Made by a program: the position numbers and the translations under genes
From: Mesostigma viride
Taxonomy: Eukaryota; Streptophyta; Mesostigmatophyceae; Mesostigmatales; Mesostigmataceae
Direction: 5' to 3'
DNA length: 64,000 nucleotides
Assembly: GCA_009746045.1 (NCBI GenBank)
Contig: RPFO01000076.1
Location: 2,146,479 to 2,210,478, forward strand
Notes under the pieces: generated by a model
What the model was told of the DNA's origin: nothing
Database searches by the model: none
The model's input: the letters and a program-made list of their open reading frames with translations, nothing else
Shown: in pieces, positions 52,675-62,415 of the stretch
Position numbering within the stretch: position 1 is the stretch's first letter
Layout of the letters: every line of letters begins with the position of its first letter

Positions 52675-54108
52675 GACAGATTCCCCTGCAACAGATGTGG
52701 TCGTTGCGTCAGTGATGTCACTTGGGACCTGAAAATCCTGCAGATCCTGTGAGCCTTGTGCCTGACTGCCCTCATTCATCAGGTAAGGCTTGACATATGA
52801 CCAACTCAGCCGGTGTACATGCTTTGGTTCGTCCTCCATGCTGACCAAGCATGCGTGGCTAGCTTCATCAACCTGGGTAACCACCCCAGGACTCCAGCTA
52901 CCACGTTTGCCATACAGGCTCGGTTCCTTCCAAGCTAATACCCTCTGACCCACTGTTGGCTCCAGCATCTTCCAACCCCGGTCCTTCTCCCTCAGCTTGG
53001 CAAAGGTGACATGTGCAGCATGTTTCCAGCCCTCCAGCACATGTGGTGGGCACAGGCCATGATATAGACCCATTGGGCTGACAGCAACTCCATCATAGTA
53101 GAAATTGACCCTGCTGTTCAGCTGCTGCTCCACGTTCCTCAACCATGCACTCCTGACAAGTGCAGGTGCAGACAAGGGTACCCAGTCTTCAGAGATGATC
53201 AATTTCTTGACCTCCTGGATTGCCCTCTCGATAGCACCCTGCTGCCCATGAGCCTCCCTAGGTGTAACCAGCAACTCAGGAAGGGTGGGGTCACCCTTGA
53301 GATGCTGAAACTGCATGTCCACCTGGATCCTTGTGGTAGAAAACTTGGCTCTTACATTCTGCAGGGCAGCCAGCAAGTACCTGTTCTTCATAGAAGGTAA
53401 ATGCTCTAGCACCTTGTACTTTGTGTACCTGTCCACGCACACCAACAGTTGCATGCCCCTGATGTGTTGGATATCACATTGCAGATCACCAATGCCCTGA
53501 GGTAGAGCTTTGGCATGTGATTTCCTGGGCTTGTTGGAGGACAACTGGCACTTACACCGTGAGGCAGCTTGCTGGCACGCCTTGAGAAGGGGTGCCCTGC
53601 CCATACGGAAGGCAAAGTTGTTTGACAGAGAAGTGGCATGCCCAAACATGTTGTGGATTCGGACATCCAACTCCTGGTACACGGAGGAAGCAGTCCCTGG
53701 CACAGTCAGGACTGTGCTGTCAGGTTGTCCAGCATCACCATGCTGACTTCCATCCTGTTCTGACTCAGAGCCTGAGTCACCCTGCTCATGCCCAACACCT
53801 GGACCGCCAGCAGGGACCACATGCATACCACCAGAGGCCTTCACACCCCTCTGTGGTTGTGCATTGGTTTCTCTCAAAATGAGAGGTCCACCCTCGTGCC
53901 CAGCACGAGGATGCGGCATGGGGTCAGACATTCTTACAGCTGCACCAGCTGTCAAGGACGTCTTCATAGGAACCTGTACCTCTCCAGGTGACCTGGGGCC
54001 ACCCTGAACCTGGAGATCACCCTCTTGTTGCCCAGATATAAAATCTGCATTGGAGCACCTGGCCTCCCCTTTGGGTGAATTAAGGTGTGTAGGGGTTGCC
54101 TCAGACAG
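52675..54108 (-). CDS. Element B integrase
   Basis: The frame opens immediately after the gag TGA and runs to the element A insertion. The first ATG is at 53967, but about 47 in-frame codons precede it. After a Gly/Pro/Gln-rich linker comes an HHCC finger (IHNMFGHATS...CKCQLSS). The catalytic core has LQCDIQHIRG (first Asp), VDRYTKYKVLEHL, RIQVDMQFQHL (second Asp), and HGQQGAIERAIQEVK with the catalytic Glu. The C-terminal domain has VGQRVLAWKEPS and KRGSWSPGVVTQVD. It joins processed cDNA ends to target DNA. The frame ends at the element A LTR (GESVSP); removing A continues it straight into the protease. Confidence 0.88.
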
Positions 54109-55221
54109 TCACTGCTCCTTGTTGTCTTCTTGTTGACTGCCCTTTGAAGGCTGGCCTGCCTGGGACTTGTTCTTGTTGTTGTTTTTGTTGTTGTTGTTCT
54201 TGTTGCTGCCCTGGCCCTGGGTCTTCTTGAAGCTGGGACACTCCTTCTTGATGTGCCCCCACCCCTTGCACAGGTAGCACTGGATCTTTGACTTGCCCTG
54301 GCCACCTCCCCCGTTGTCAGACGCGTTACCCGGCTTGGGCTTGCCACCCACCCTCCTGAACACCGACTTGGCATGTGATTGCCCGTCAGGGTCGGGTGAA
54401 TGGTTGGCCTTCCGCTTGTTATGGTTGCCCCCACGCCCTCCTTGGCTTCTTTCAGCCTCAGACGCCCTGGAGCCCCCCTGGGCACGCCCACCTGCATGGG
54501 TAGCCTTCACAGCTGGCACTCCACCCTCAAAAAGCTCCTCTGCCTCGAGTGCCTGTTTGATGATGACCTTATAGGCCTTCAGGGTAGAGTGTGGGGCACA
54601 CATGACCTTTAAAGAGCCACGTGTTGCCTTGTCCAGCCCAGAAACCTTCAGCCAGTTAGTCAGGGCTATGTTGTCAGCTACATTAAAGCCATGAGCCCTG
54701 CCTTCCTCAACCATTTTACAATAGTTGAGAAAATTCTGGATGAGGTCTCCTTTAACCTCCCACCCTTGGTATTTATCCTGCCAATGGATCCCCACTTTCT
54801 TCCGTTGATCCTCTAGCAGCTCCCTCAGCTCTGCCACGTAGACTGCCCAGGCCTTGTTGGCCTTCTTGCACTCTCTAGTGAGGTCTTTAATCTGATCTGT
54901 GCACTTGCCAAAAGTCTGGCTGCCTATCCAGATCTGATAATAGTTTGTACCACCGTACAAACTTGGAAACCCCTCTAGTCCTTCCACAAACTCCTCTGCC
55001 TGCTTTGGCTTAGAGTCTGAAGTGACAGGTTGCAGCTGATTAACAATAAGGAGACCCTGTGTGGTGAGATCATATCCAGAGACAGCATGTGTATTATTAT
55101 TGATAGGTACATTGGTAATCTCGCCGGTAACCCCCACGTCATCTACGTGAGCGGTCCCACTACCTGCACCTCCATTATTACCACTGGCTGGGGCACCCTT
55201 GCTACGGCGCCCGTCCGCCAT
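54109..55221 (-). CDS. Element B gag
   Basis: 370 residues, MADGRRSKGAPASGNN start. A helical capsid-like region (about 75-235, with YYQIWIGSQTFGKC and NFLNYCKMVEEGRAHGFNVA) precedes a basic Gly-rich stretch, a CCHC knuckle CYLCKGWGHIKKEC (315-328) and an Asn/Lys/Gln-rich tail. It ends at a TGA that is in the same frame as the integrase ORF, leaving one stop codon between them. Confidence 0.88.
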   Translation of the reverse strand: MADGRRSKGAPASGNNGGAGSGTAHVDDVGVTGEITNVPINNNTHAVSGYDLTTQGLLIVNQLQPVTSDSKPKQAEEFVEGLEGFPSLYGGTNYYQIWIGSQTFGKCTDQIKDLTRECKKANKAWAVYVAELRELLEDQRKKVGIHWQDKYQGWEVKGDLIQNFLNYCKMVEEGRAHGFNVADNIALTNWLKVSGLDKATRGSLKVMCAPHSTLKAYKVIIKQALEAEELFEGGVPAVKATHAGGRAQGGSRASEAERSQGGRGGNHNKRKANHSPDPDGQSHAKSVFRRVGGKPKPGNASDNGGGGQGKSKIQCYLCKGWGHIKKECPSFKKTQGQGSNKNNNNKNNNKNKSQAGQPSKGSQQEDNKEQ

Positions 55222-55387
55222 GATGTACTACAAGCTGTCTTAGCAAACACCTGAGTAAAGCAGCAAAAGAAAGTATGTACAAAACTGTCGACTATTGCCG
55301 CCTGCACCGGTGTCGCCGCCGCCCCCGCGAAACGCCGTTGAAAAGTCGACTAAACGCCGACGAGCACTGGAAAAATGGCCGACGTTT

Positions 55388-56137
55388 TTAGTAGTCAAGG
55401 CCCCGAAAATCACAGTACTCATATCCAAACTCGGGATCCTCCATGCCTGGCGTGTGAGCCGGACCCGCACCGGTATGGATCAAAACCGGTGTATTCGCCG
55501 GGTTTTGCGTCGGGTCAAAAATCGCAATGCGCCGACGCGCGACGAGGCGAAGAGGATGCGTAAAGATGGAAAGAAGCTCCCAGCCCGCTGGGATCCACTC
55601 ACGCAAAGCCGAGAGAAATGCCACCAGGTTTATGAGGACCTGGCACTCGCGAGTGCGAACGCCGCGAGTGAGCAGCGAAAGCAACGCGAGGTCTTGAAAC
55701 AAATTTGTAGTGACCACCGGCGCGCCCCCCGTGCGCGTCGAGGCCCAGTTTTGTAAGTTGCGCTGATACCCGGTGAGTGACGAAATGGCGTTATCCACCT
55801 CCTCAATGGCGGTGGTGACCTCGTTCACCGAACGCAGGCCTCCGCGGACCTGGACCGTAAAAGCCGAAAGAATATTTCGGATTTGGTCTAATGGACCACG
55901 CATCGCCGGCACCAGCTGCGGCAGGCGGGGGTCTTCGGGAAAATCTCCCAGCAACGGGAGCGCTGCTCGCTGTCCACGATGCAATTCGTCGAGTGAAATC
56001 GTGACCTCGTCAAGGAGAGCTTGCCACGATGGAGCAGCCGGCCTTGGCTCACGCGGACGTGGAGCCGGTAATGGATCTGCCGGCGGAGCAGCTACTTCCT
56101 CATCGGTAGGAATGCGGAAGTCTTCGGAATTCGGCAT
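55388..56137 (-). CDS. Element B leading ORF of unknown function before gag
   Basis: 249 residues from the first internal ATG (MPNSEDFRIPTDEE), 28 bp inside the 5' LTR; the frame is open back into the LTR, to an ATG at 56239. Composition: Pro/Ala-rich start, then a long helical region with heptad-like spacing (SWQALLDEVTISLDELHRG; VNEVTTAIEEVDNAISSL), a hydrophobic patch (LFQDLALLSLL; LINLVAFLSAL) and a Tyr/Asp/Phe C-terminus. I recognise no family. It lies between LTR and gag, a place where copia elements normally have only the leader. Element A lacks it. Confidence 0.55.
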   Translation of the reverse strand: MPNSEDFRIPTDEEVAAPPADPLPAPRPREPRPAAPSWQALLDEVTISLDELHRGQRAALPLLGDFPEDPRLPQLVPAMRGPLDQIRNILSAFTVQVRGGLRSVNEVTTAIEEVDNAISSLTGYQRNLQNWASTRTGGAPVVTTNLFQDLALLSLLTRGVRTRECQVLINLVAFLSALREWIPAGWELLSIFTHPLRLVARRRIAIFDPTQNPANTPVLIHTGAGPAHTPGMEDPEFGYEYCDFRGLDY

Positions 56138-56165
56138 GATCGTGAAAAGGCGATCGAGTAATACG

Positions 56166-56783
56166 AGTTGTGAGAGGGTTGCACAGAATTCCGCCATGGT
56201 TCTTGCAGGAATGTTGCCTTTATTATGAATAAGGAACACAGACGTAAGTCACGTCACTTCCAAGACTGCACGCAGCACAGGCGACAGGGTCGCAGTGCCA
56301 AGAGAACGTGCACGCAAGAACTAGCGTCCCGGTGCTACCAAGTCACACATATAGGTTGCTAGGGACGCGTCCAAGTATTCAGCTGCACTGTCACAGCTGA
56401 ACTGTCAATCAATTGATTACACAGACTCTGGCACGTCTTTGGCGCGCAGATCTATCAATTGTCCATACGGCTAGTCCTGTGGACCTATCCGTACGCTGCT
56501 CGATCAGCATCAATTGTCTCATAGGTCCTGGCGCGCTACAGCGCGCCTACCTATCAATTGACCATCAAGTCCTGTACAAGTCCTGTCAACGTCCTGCGGA
56601 CTATCAAAGTGACACTTGTACATCCTGTGTCCGTACGCGCCCACAGTGGCGCGCCGGGTACTGTCGGCACAGCCTAGGAAACGTCATAACTTTTACGTTC
56701 CTTAACCAAATGAGGCGTTCAAGGTGCCGTTGGAAAGAGCGTAACAATCTCTATCCATCTAACGTAAATCCTTTACGTTAACT
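56166..56783 (-). repeat. Element B 5' LTR
   Basis: 618 bp. On the minus strand a TATATG box lies near 56350 and AATAAA at 56224-56219, followed by the AACT end at 56166, consistent with U3-R-U5 order on that strand. Confidence 0.9.
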
Positions 56784-56828
56784 TTACCTTGTGCCGCATT
56801 CTTGCAAACATCATTCTCATTCTCAACT
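56784..56828 (+). repeat. Element C 5' LTR, terminal part (right of element B)
   Basis: Ends CATTCTCAACT at 56828, followed by CGTACTCAAA. This matches the LTR end plus first internal bases of elements A and B, which supports B having inserted in the U5 part of the C LTR. Confidence 0.6.
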
Positions 56829-57419
56829 CGTACTCAAAAGCTGCTATTTACAATGGCTCGCGGCTCCCGTTCCGACACGGACGCCATTCAGTCGACTGGC
56901 AATGGTGCCAATGCTTACAAGGAGCTGTGACAGCACGAACTGGTGGTTCGCATGCTGCCAGAGCCGTTGGCCGACAAGGCTACGGACAAGGAAAACCGTG
57001 ACTTTGTCTGGGCAATCAAGGCCTGGTGGGAGGAGAAAGTCCGCACGGTAGTGAAGACTCCCGCGTAGATTTTTCGGATCTTGCGGGGGGCTCCACTGGC
57101 CAGCAAAGGGCCGCAGGCGGTGCGGGACCTGATTCGGATCGCCCAGGAGAAGGCATGGGACTGGAATCAGTTCCTTGAGCGGCTCACTGAGCTTCTCGCG
57201 CCGACAGGGCTGGTGAAGTCCATCAAGGACGTCATGCAGATTCTGACGTTCGAAGTGTCAGGTGACACTGCCAAGGCCACGCTGGCCTTCGAGCGGATGC
57301 TAGAAGAAACCAATCTAAAATTTGCTGATGATTTTTCGGTGGTCCTGTTCTTGGGCAAGGCCCTTGGCAGCGGTGCTATGTCAGAAAGCACCGTGCAGAG
57401 TCTGGCGTCCGTCCTGACC

Positions 57420-57726
57420 AAGGAGAAGCTATGCTCCTGTTTTCTCCCCACGGGCCCCGCGGCCCGTTGCTAGCCAGGGTAGAAGTCCGCAGGTGGAGGT
57501 TATTGGTCCTGAGGATAGCCGCTACACTACCGCCTCGTCTGCCATTACAGTAGAGGACAGCTCGGATGAGGATTACATCCCCATCTTGCGGTTGGGGGAT
57601 GATGCAGACAATATTTGTTTAAACTTTTGTGTAATTATTTTTCTAATGAGATTAGCATAGTACTCCGTGGCATGCCTTTGCGCATGACACGCAAGTACTT
57701 ACTTACTTACTTAATAAGGAGAAGCT
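57420..57726 (+). mobile_element. 285-bp retroposon with 11-bp target duplication and TTAC tail
   Basis: AAGGAGAAGCT occurs at 57420-57430 and 57716-57726 around a 285-bp insert (57431-57715). The insert holds what looks like a coding 3' end (acidic SSDEDYIPILRLGDDADN), an AT-rich 3' UTR with TGTGTAATT, and a terminal ACTTACTTACTTACTTAAT tail. It behaves as a 5'-truncated LINE-type or LINE-mobilised copy. Confidence 0.75.
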
Positions 57727-57854
57727 GGCAAGCAAGGCTGCTGCTTTCGCCTGCATCCGCGAGATCATGGCGCTCGGTGGCGCTGCTCAGGAGCTGCCCG
57801 GCAAGGGTGCCGTGAAGCCGACGCCAGCAGTCAATGTCCATGTTCCCAAGAAAA

Positions 57855-59605
57855 GTCCTTATTTTAGGACCAGTTTGAATTAAAAAATATATGCACAAAC
57901 ATCAAATTTTGACCCTGGCATTTTTACCACTGACAGATAACACACTTTTTGAATTTTGGACAAAAACCTGGGTTTAAATAATTACATTTAGTGCCTGAAT
58001 GGACCCTGGCCCATGGCAGGCCTCAAACCGCGAATTTGGTCAAAATGAGAATTTAGGACCAATAGGACCAATTAGTGTCAACGCATGACCATGCTATCCA
58101 CACGGTCCCTTGAGCATCTTACAAGCGCTAGGGGACCCTACGAGGCCTTGGGATGGCGGGGCAGCGTATAACAAGGCCATACCCTGCTGTGGCTGCCACT
58201 ATATATACGCGTGCTTAACGGTGTCACAGATGGTGCAGGTAATGCAATATACGGTTGCATGGTTGCTGAGGTTGCCCGGCTTGAACATGGCCCACCCCTT
58301 GCGGTAAACTTTCTCTAAGCATATGCCAAACCTTCTTTGACATCACGGACATGCTGGCCACCACCCAGCGATGAAAAAACATTGCATTTGCATTGCAACT
58401 AACACATGAATGCAGCCAAATCAAGTTACAGAACAACGTTGTGCTAACATGCAACGCTTTGTGAGCGAATTCAGGGTGCATGTAACACGTAAACCATATT
58501 GTATATACTGTCTGAGAACACCCTGAACGACTGCAGGCCATAGGACCATGGTTTATAACTAACACATGAGTAAAACTGCTCTTACGCATGTGTGTTTTAG
58601 CTGCAGCGGACGACGAAGATAAAGACGTAAAAAATTGTATGACGTAAACCAACTATGTGTGACAGCTATGTGCACAGAGAGCGTCCCCTCTTTTTAGGCA
58701 TAGCTTACTGACTCAAAACACCACGACAGCGTTGCCAGTTACACTCATGATCTAGGGCACCCCGGCACGTACCTGCTACTTACGTCGCCTCATTCCAGAT
58801 GGTTGCAAAAAAGTCGCTGAAATCCGCAGCGAGGTCAGCTTTCCGAGAGCTGAGCGCACCAAAGCTGGCCAACCGGTTCGAAAATGATATAAACCACGCT
58901 TGTGCTGCGTTCTAGGTCCAAGAAATACCGAAAGTGAAGACCTATAAGGTGCGCTCGCTGCCCAGCCTGAACGTCCCTAAAACATGGTCGACAATGGAAA
59001 TCGGGCAAGAATATCACGGCCCAGGCGCTCCCATGTCAAATACTCCGTTTATAAACTCCAGACTATAATCAAAATCGTCCACAAAAATTTCCTGGCTTGA
59101 TTCGCACCACCATTGCTAATACACTAACATGTTTGTGCCAAAATCGACCCTCCGCGAGCAGGCGATCTGCGACCCATTTGTGTTGTGCCGCTGTGCTACA
59201 GCGCTACACATAAAAACTTGCGCAGAAAATTTCACAGCCTTTAAGCATAACTAACGACCTTTCGTTTTTGCTACTGGGCGCCCGAAATGATAAACGCACG
59301 TGAAAACGCCGGCCACGATTGTCAGGTCGCCATATCCACCTCAGATCATTCCCGCACCCACTTTTTCGCTCCAAAATCGGTTATATTTTTGGTCGAGGTA
59401 CCTACTTTCCCGCCATTATACCCGGTACCCGGGTACGGAATCCGGGTACCATGTGCCGGTACCATGGGTCGGGTACATCATGCCGGGTACGGTCCACATG
59501 GGGTACGGTCCATATAGTGACCCCCCCCCCCGGTACCTCGGTTATAGTAAATTGGTCCTTAATTTAGGACAAAGTCCTAAATTAAGGACCGTGGGAGGCT
59601 TAACA
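57855..59605. mobile_element. 1.75-kb inverted-repeat element in element C gag
   Basis: The left end AGTCCTTATTTTAGGACC and right end GTCCTAAATTAAGGACC are imperfect inverted repeats that are themselves palindromic. The interior (57.9-59.55 kb) is noncoding, with repeated GGACCAATAGGACCAATT near 58058 and GGGTAC/GGTACC motifs at 59425-59545. No clear target duplication was found, but gag coding stops at the left end and resumes at the right end. Confidence 0.6.
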
Positions 59606-59882
59606 TCAATGCCGATGGCCCTGCCATCAGGGCCGTTTTTGGCGCCGGTGACGGGCGCCTGAAGTGTCCTCGCTGCCAGGGGACTGGTCACACCCGGGAG
59701 ACCTGCAAGGCCAACAAGGCTTTCCCGTTGGGGACGAACCTGTGTGGCAAGTGCCACAAGCCAGGGCACAAGGCCCGGTTTTGCAAGTCGCGGACTGCTG
59801 CCAACCAGGCGGACAATGTTGGCAAGGCTGGGCCTATTAGGCGCCAGCGGTTCACGTGGGTGCGCAATGCTCAGGAAAACTG

Positions 59883-60269
59883 AAGGCCCCAGGGCAGGAC
59901 AGCGCTATGGAGCATAGGAGGCTCCTGGCAGTAGACGATGTAGGCAGTTTTATGGCCGATGCTGCGGATGTTAAGGCAATATCAAACTTGATCAATACAG
60001 ATCCAATTTTCAAGTATGCCTGTGCGTCTCGGTTTCACATCTTCTTTGGCCATGGAACAAACGCTTACAAGTTTGCTAGGGCTTTTGGTGGGGCGCCAAT
60101 GCTGGAAGCATGTCGTGAGTGTTACGAAAATTGTCCACAACAATGTCAATCGTCGGGCCCCAAGCCTCCTCGCCACCATGCAAAGCATCCACCTGCGAGA
60201 AAGGGGGAAATCGTAGGTGATGTGCTGTTCTGGGCACACATGCCATACTTTATTGCAATAGATAGATAT
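59883..60269 (+). pseudogene. Element C integrase N-terminal part
   Basis: In the frame of 59856-60281. Carries the HHCC finger (FHIFFGHGTNAYKFARAFGG...CRECYENCPQQC), then RHHAKHPPARKGEIVGDVLF with the first catalytic Asp, and AIDRY at the insertion point. The finger and the HAK motif align with elements A and B. Confidence 0.8.
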
Positions 60270-62415
60270 TATGACACTTGAGCTCCCAAGAAAACCAGCA
60301 TTTGATTGAAAACAATGAGTAGAGCCCCTGCCAAAGGCAGGTTTAAGTAGTCATCTCGTCTCCCTCGCATGCAGGAGCAAGAGCCCCCCAAGGGTGGGAT
60401 GGGTGGGAAGAAACAATTACGGGTCACAACCCGCCGACCATGCTTATCAAGCCTACCGTCAAAATGGAAAACGGCAAAACCAGAAATATCCTAACGCTGA
60501 CAATTTAATAATTCAGCCAGCCAGCTCATCTGTCACACCTCTGAGCTGTCAGGCCATGTGTACTCTTCGAATGCAACCCTGAACACACTACCCAACCAAG
60601 CAGCACACCAATCAATTGGTGAGTGCTGGTTACATCAGATTTTATTACAGCTTTTTGACGCAACTTCCGTCAGCATTCCACACATGGCCGGCCGTTCAAA
60701 CAAACGGCGCCTGACTTACAAAAGGTAAAGCTAGTTGCCAGTAGGATTCCCCGGTAAACAACAAGCCGTCCCCATTCGTCTAACAAGCCTCTCTGCATGT
60801 ACAGCCACAAGGTTGTGGCGGCCCTTTCTTTCCCGCATTCTGTTTAATAAACTATTTTCAGAGAAATCCGATTATGACACTTGAGCTCCCAAGAAAACCA
60901 GCATTTGATTGAAAACAATGAGTAGAGCCCCTGCCAAAGGCAGGTTTAAGTAGTCATCTCGTCTCCCTCGCATGCAGGAGCAAGAGCCCCCCGATCCACC
61001 CCAGTCCCTGGCGCCATTGCCCTCCTCCCCCGCACTGTCGCCGTTCAGGAAACAAAACTTGATAGGATCACTGTTGCCCCAATATTAACAGTGAACAAAG
61101 AAAAGAAGAAGAATCCCCCCCCCTCTTCCAGGCAGCCTCGAGGGTAGCCGCTTCCATAAAAAGACCACAAAGTGGGGCGTGTCGCAACATCTCCTTCATG
61201 GCGACTCAGCCCGCACAAGGCTATATAATAACCCCCTAAGGGGCCCGACGATAAAAGGTTAGCGAATCCGCGGAGCCGCCTCAGCAAAATATTATTCCAG
61301 ATAAAAACCCAGAAAATTCGCATTCCGACGCCACCAGGGTTTGAACCGCTACCTGCCGGGTGCTGAGCAGGGAGAGACGACAAGGCCAGGCACTGCCACT
61401 GCCAGCCGAGACGCCTTTCCGATACTCGGTTCCTTTTGTGGGAATTTTGCAAATATATTTTCTTCCGGAACGCAAGAAATTAGCCGGCCGCGCGTCACCC
61501 TTATATCCCTCGCTGGCCCATAGCAAAAAAGGGCCGCGCACCAAGCCGAAGGCAGCGCCATGCAGCGCCCTAGGCTGTGGGCCGCTGACTGACTACCAGC
61601 GCAGTCTCATGGAATCCAAATTAATCTATTGACCTTCGCTCAGTTTCCACATTAGCTGCGGACTTCTTAGTCGACATGATTGGCTCCGCTGCTGGAATTA
61701 CCAGCAGCCGGGGCGGGGCGCCTAGCCTACTTTCTATGACCACCGAGACGCTGCCCAGCAAGGTGCCAACCAGAACCACTTGGCACATTGGTAACGCGAA
61801 ATTTCCGTTCCGTTCAAACCGCCCCTACCTGCCGTGAAGTCGCAAAGCCCGCGACTTCATAGCAGGCAAGGACGGGGTCTTTGCCTAATTTTCTTTAGCC
61901 CCGCCGCCATAGCAGCGAGGCCGCTCATACTGCTTCAGTGAGCACATTCAAAGAAACAATTACGGGTCACAACCCGCCGACCATGCTTATCAAGCCTACC
62001 GTCAAAATGGAAAACGGCAAAACCAGAAATATCCTAACGCTGACAATTTAATAATTCAGCCAGCCAGCTCATCTGTCACACCTCTGAGCTGTCAGGCCAT
62101 GTGTACTCTTCGAATGCAACCCTGAACACACTACCCAACCAAGCAGCACACCAATCAATTGGTGAGTGCTGGTTACATCAGATTTTATTACAGCTTTTTG
62201 ACGCAACTTCCGTCAGCATTCCACACATGGCCGGCCGTTCAAACAAACGGCGCCTGACTTACAAAAGGTAAAGCTAGTTGCCAGTAGGATTCCCCGGTAC
62301 ACAACAAGCCGTCCCCATTCGTCTAACAAGCCTCTCTGCATGTACAGCCACAAGGTTGTGGCGGCCCTTTCTTTCCCGCATTCTGTTTAATAAACTATTT
62401 TCAGAGAAATCCGAT
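60268..62415 (+). mobile_element. Tandem-dimer element with AT target duplication (in element C integrase)
   Basis: Two head-to-tail units, 60270-60870 and 60873-62413, each start TATGACACTTGAGCTCCC and end CAGAGAAATCCG. AT stands before, between and after them (60268-60269, 60871-60872, 62414-62415). The units share ~120 bp at the left and ~460 bp at the right; unit 2 has about 960 bp extra in the middle (60994-61950), replaced in unit 1 by about 20 bp of GGGTGGGATGGGTGGG type. TTTAATAAACTATTTTC lies near each right end. Excision between outer AT copies gives an integrase of the same spacing as element A. No transposase-like ORF is seen. Confidence 0.8.

Larger units (their letters stand above)
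56853..59882 (+). pseudogene. Element C gag, broken by stops and two insertions
   Basis: The ATG at 56853 opens MARGSRSDTDAIQSTG. The frame holds a TGA (about 56928) and a TAG (about 57066), but continues as helical gag (VRDLIRIAQEKAWDW, FLERLTELLAPTGL, LAFERMLEETNLKFADDF) to 57430. It resumes after the 285-bp retroposon with KEKLASKAAAFACIREIM, and after the 1.75-kb element with two zinc knuckles, CPRCQGTGHTRETC and CGKCHKPGHKARFC (about 59667-59795). It ends at TGA 59880-59882. The two-knuckle layout matches element A gag. Confidence 0.75.

Noticed and set aside
60270..60870. Hammerhead ribozyme (retrozyme or Penelope origin for the tandem dimers)
   Set aside because: I scanned the units for the CTGANGA and GAAA core motifs and did not find them in the right order. 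A structure search would be needed to exclude variants.
61325..61400. B-box-like GGTTCAAACC on the minus strand inside the dimer element
   Set aside because: The flanking bases do not form a T stem and no tRNA body or A box is evident.
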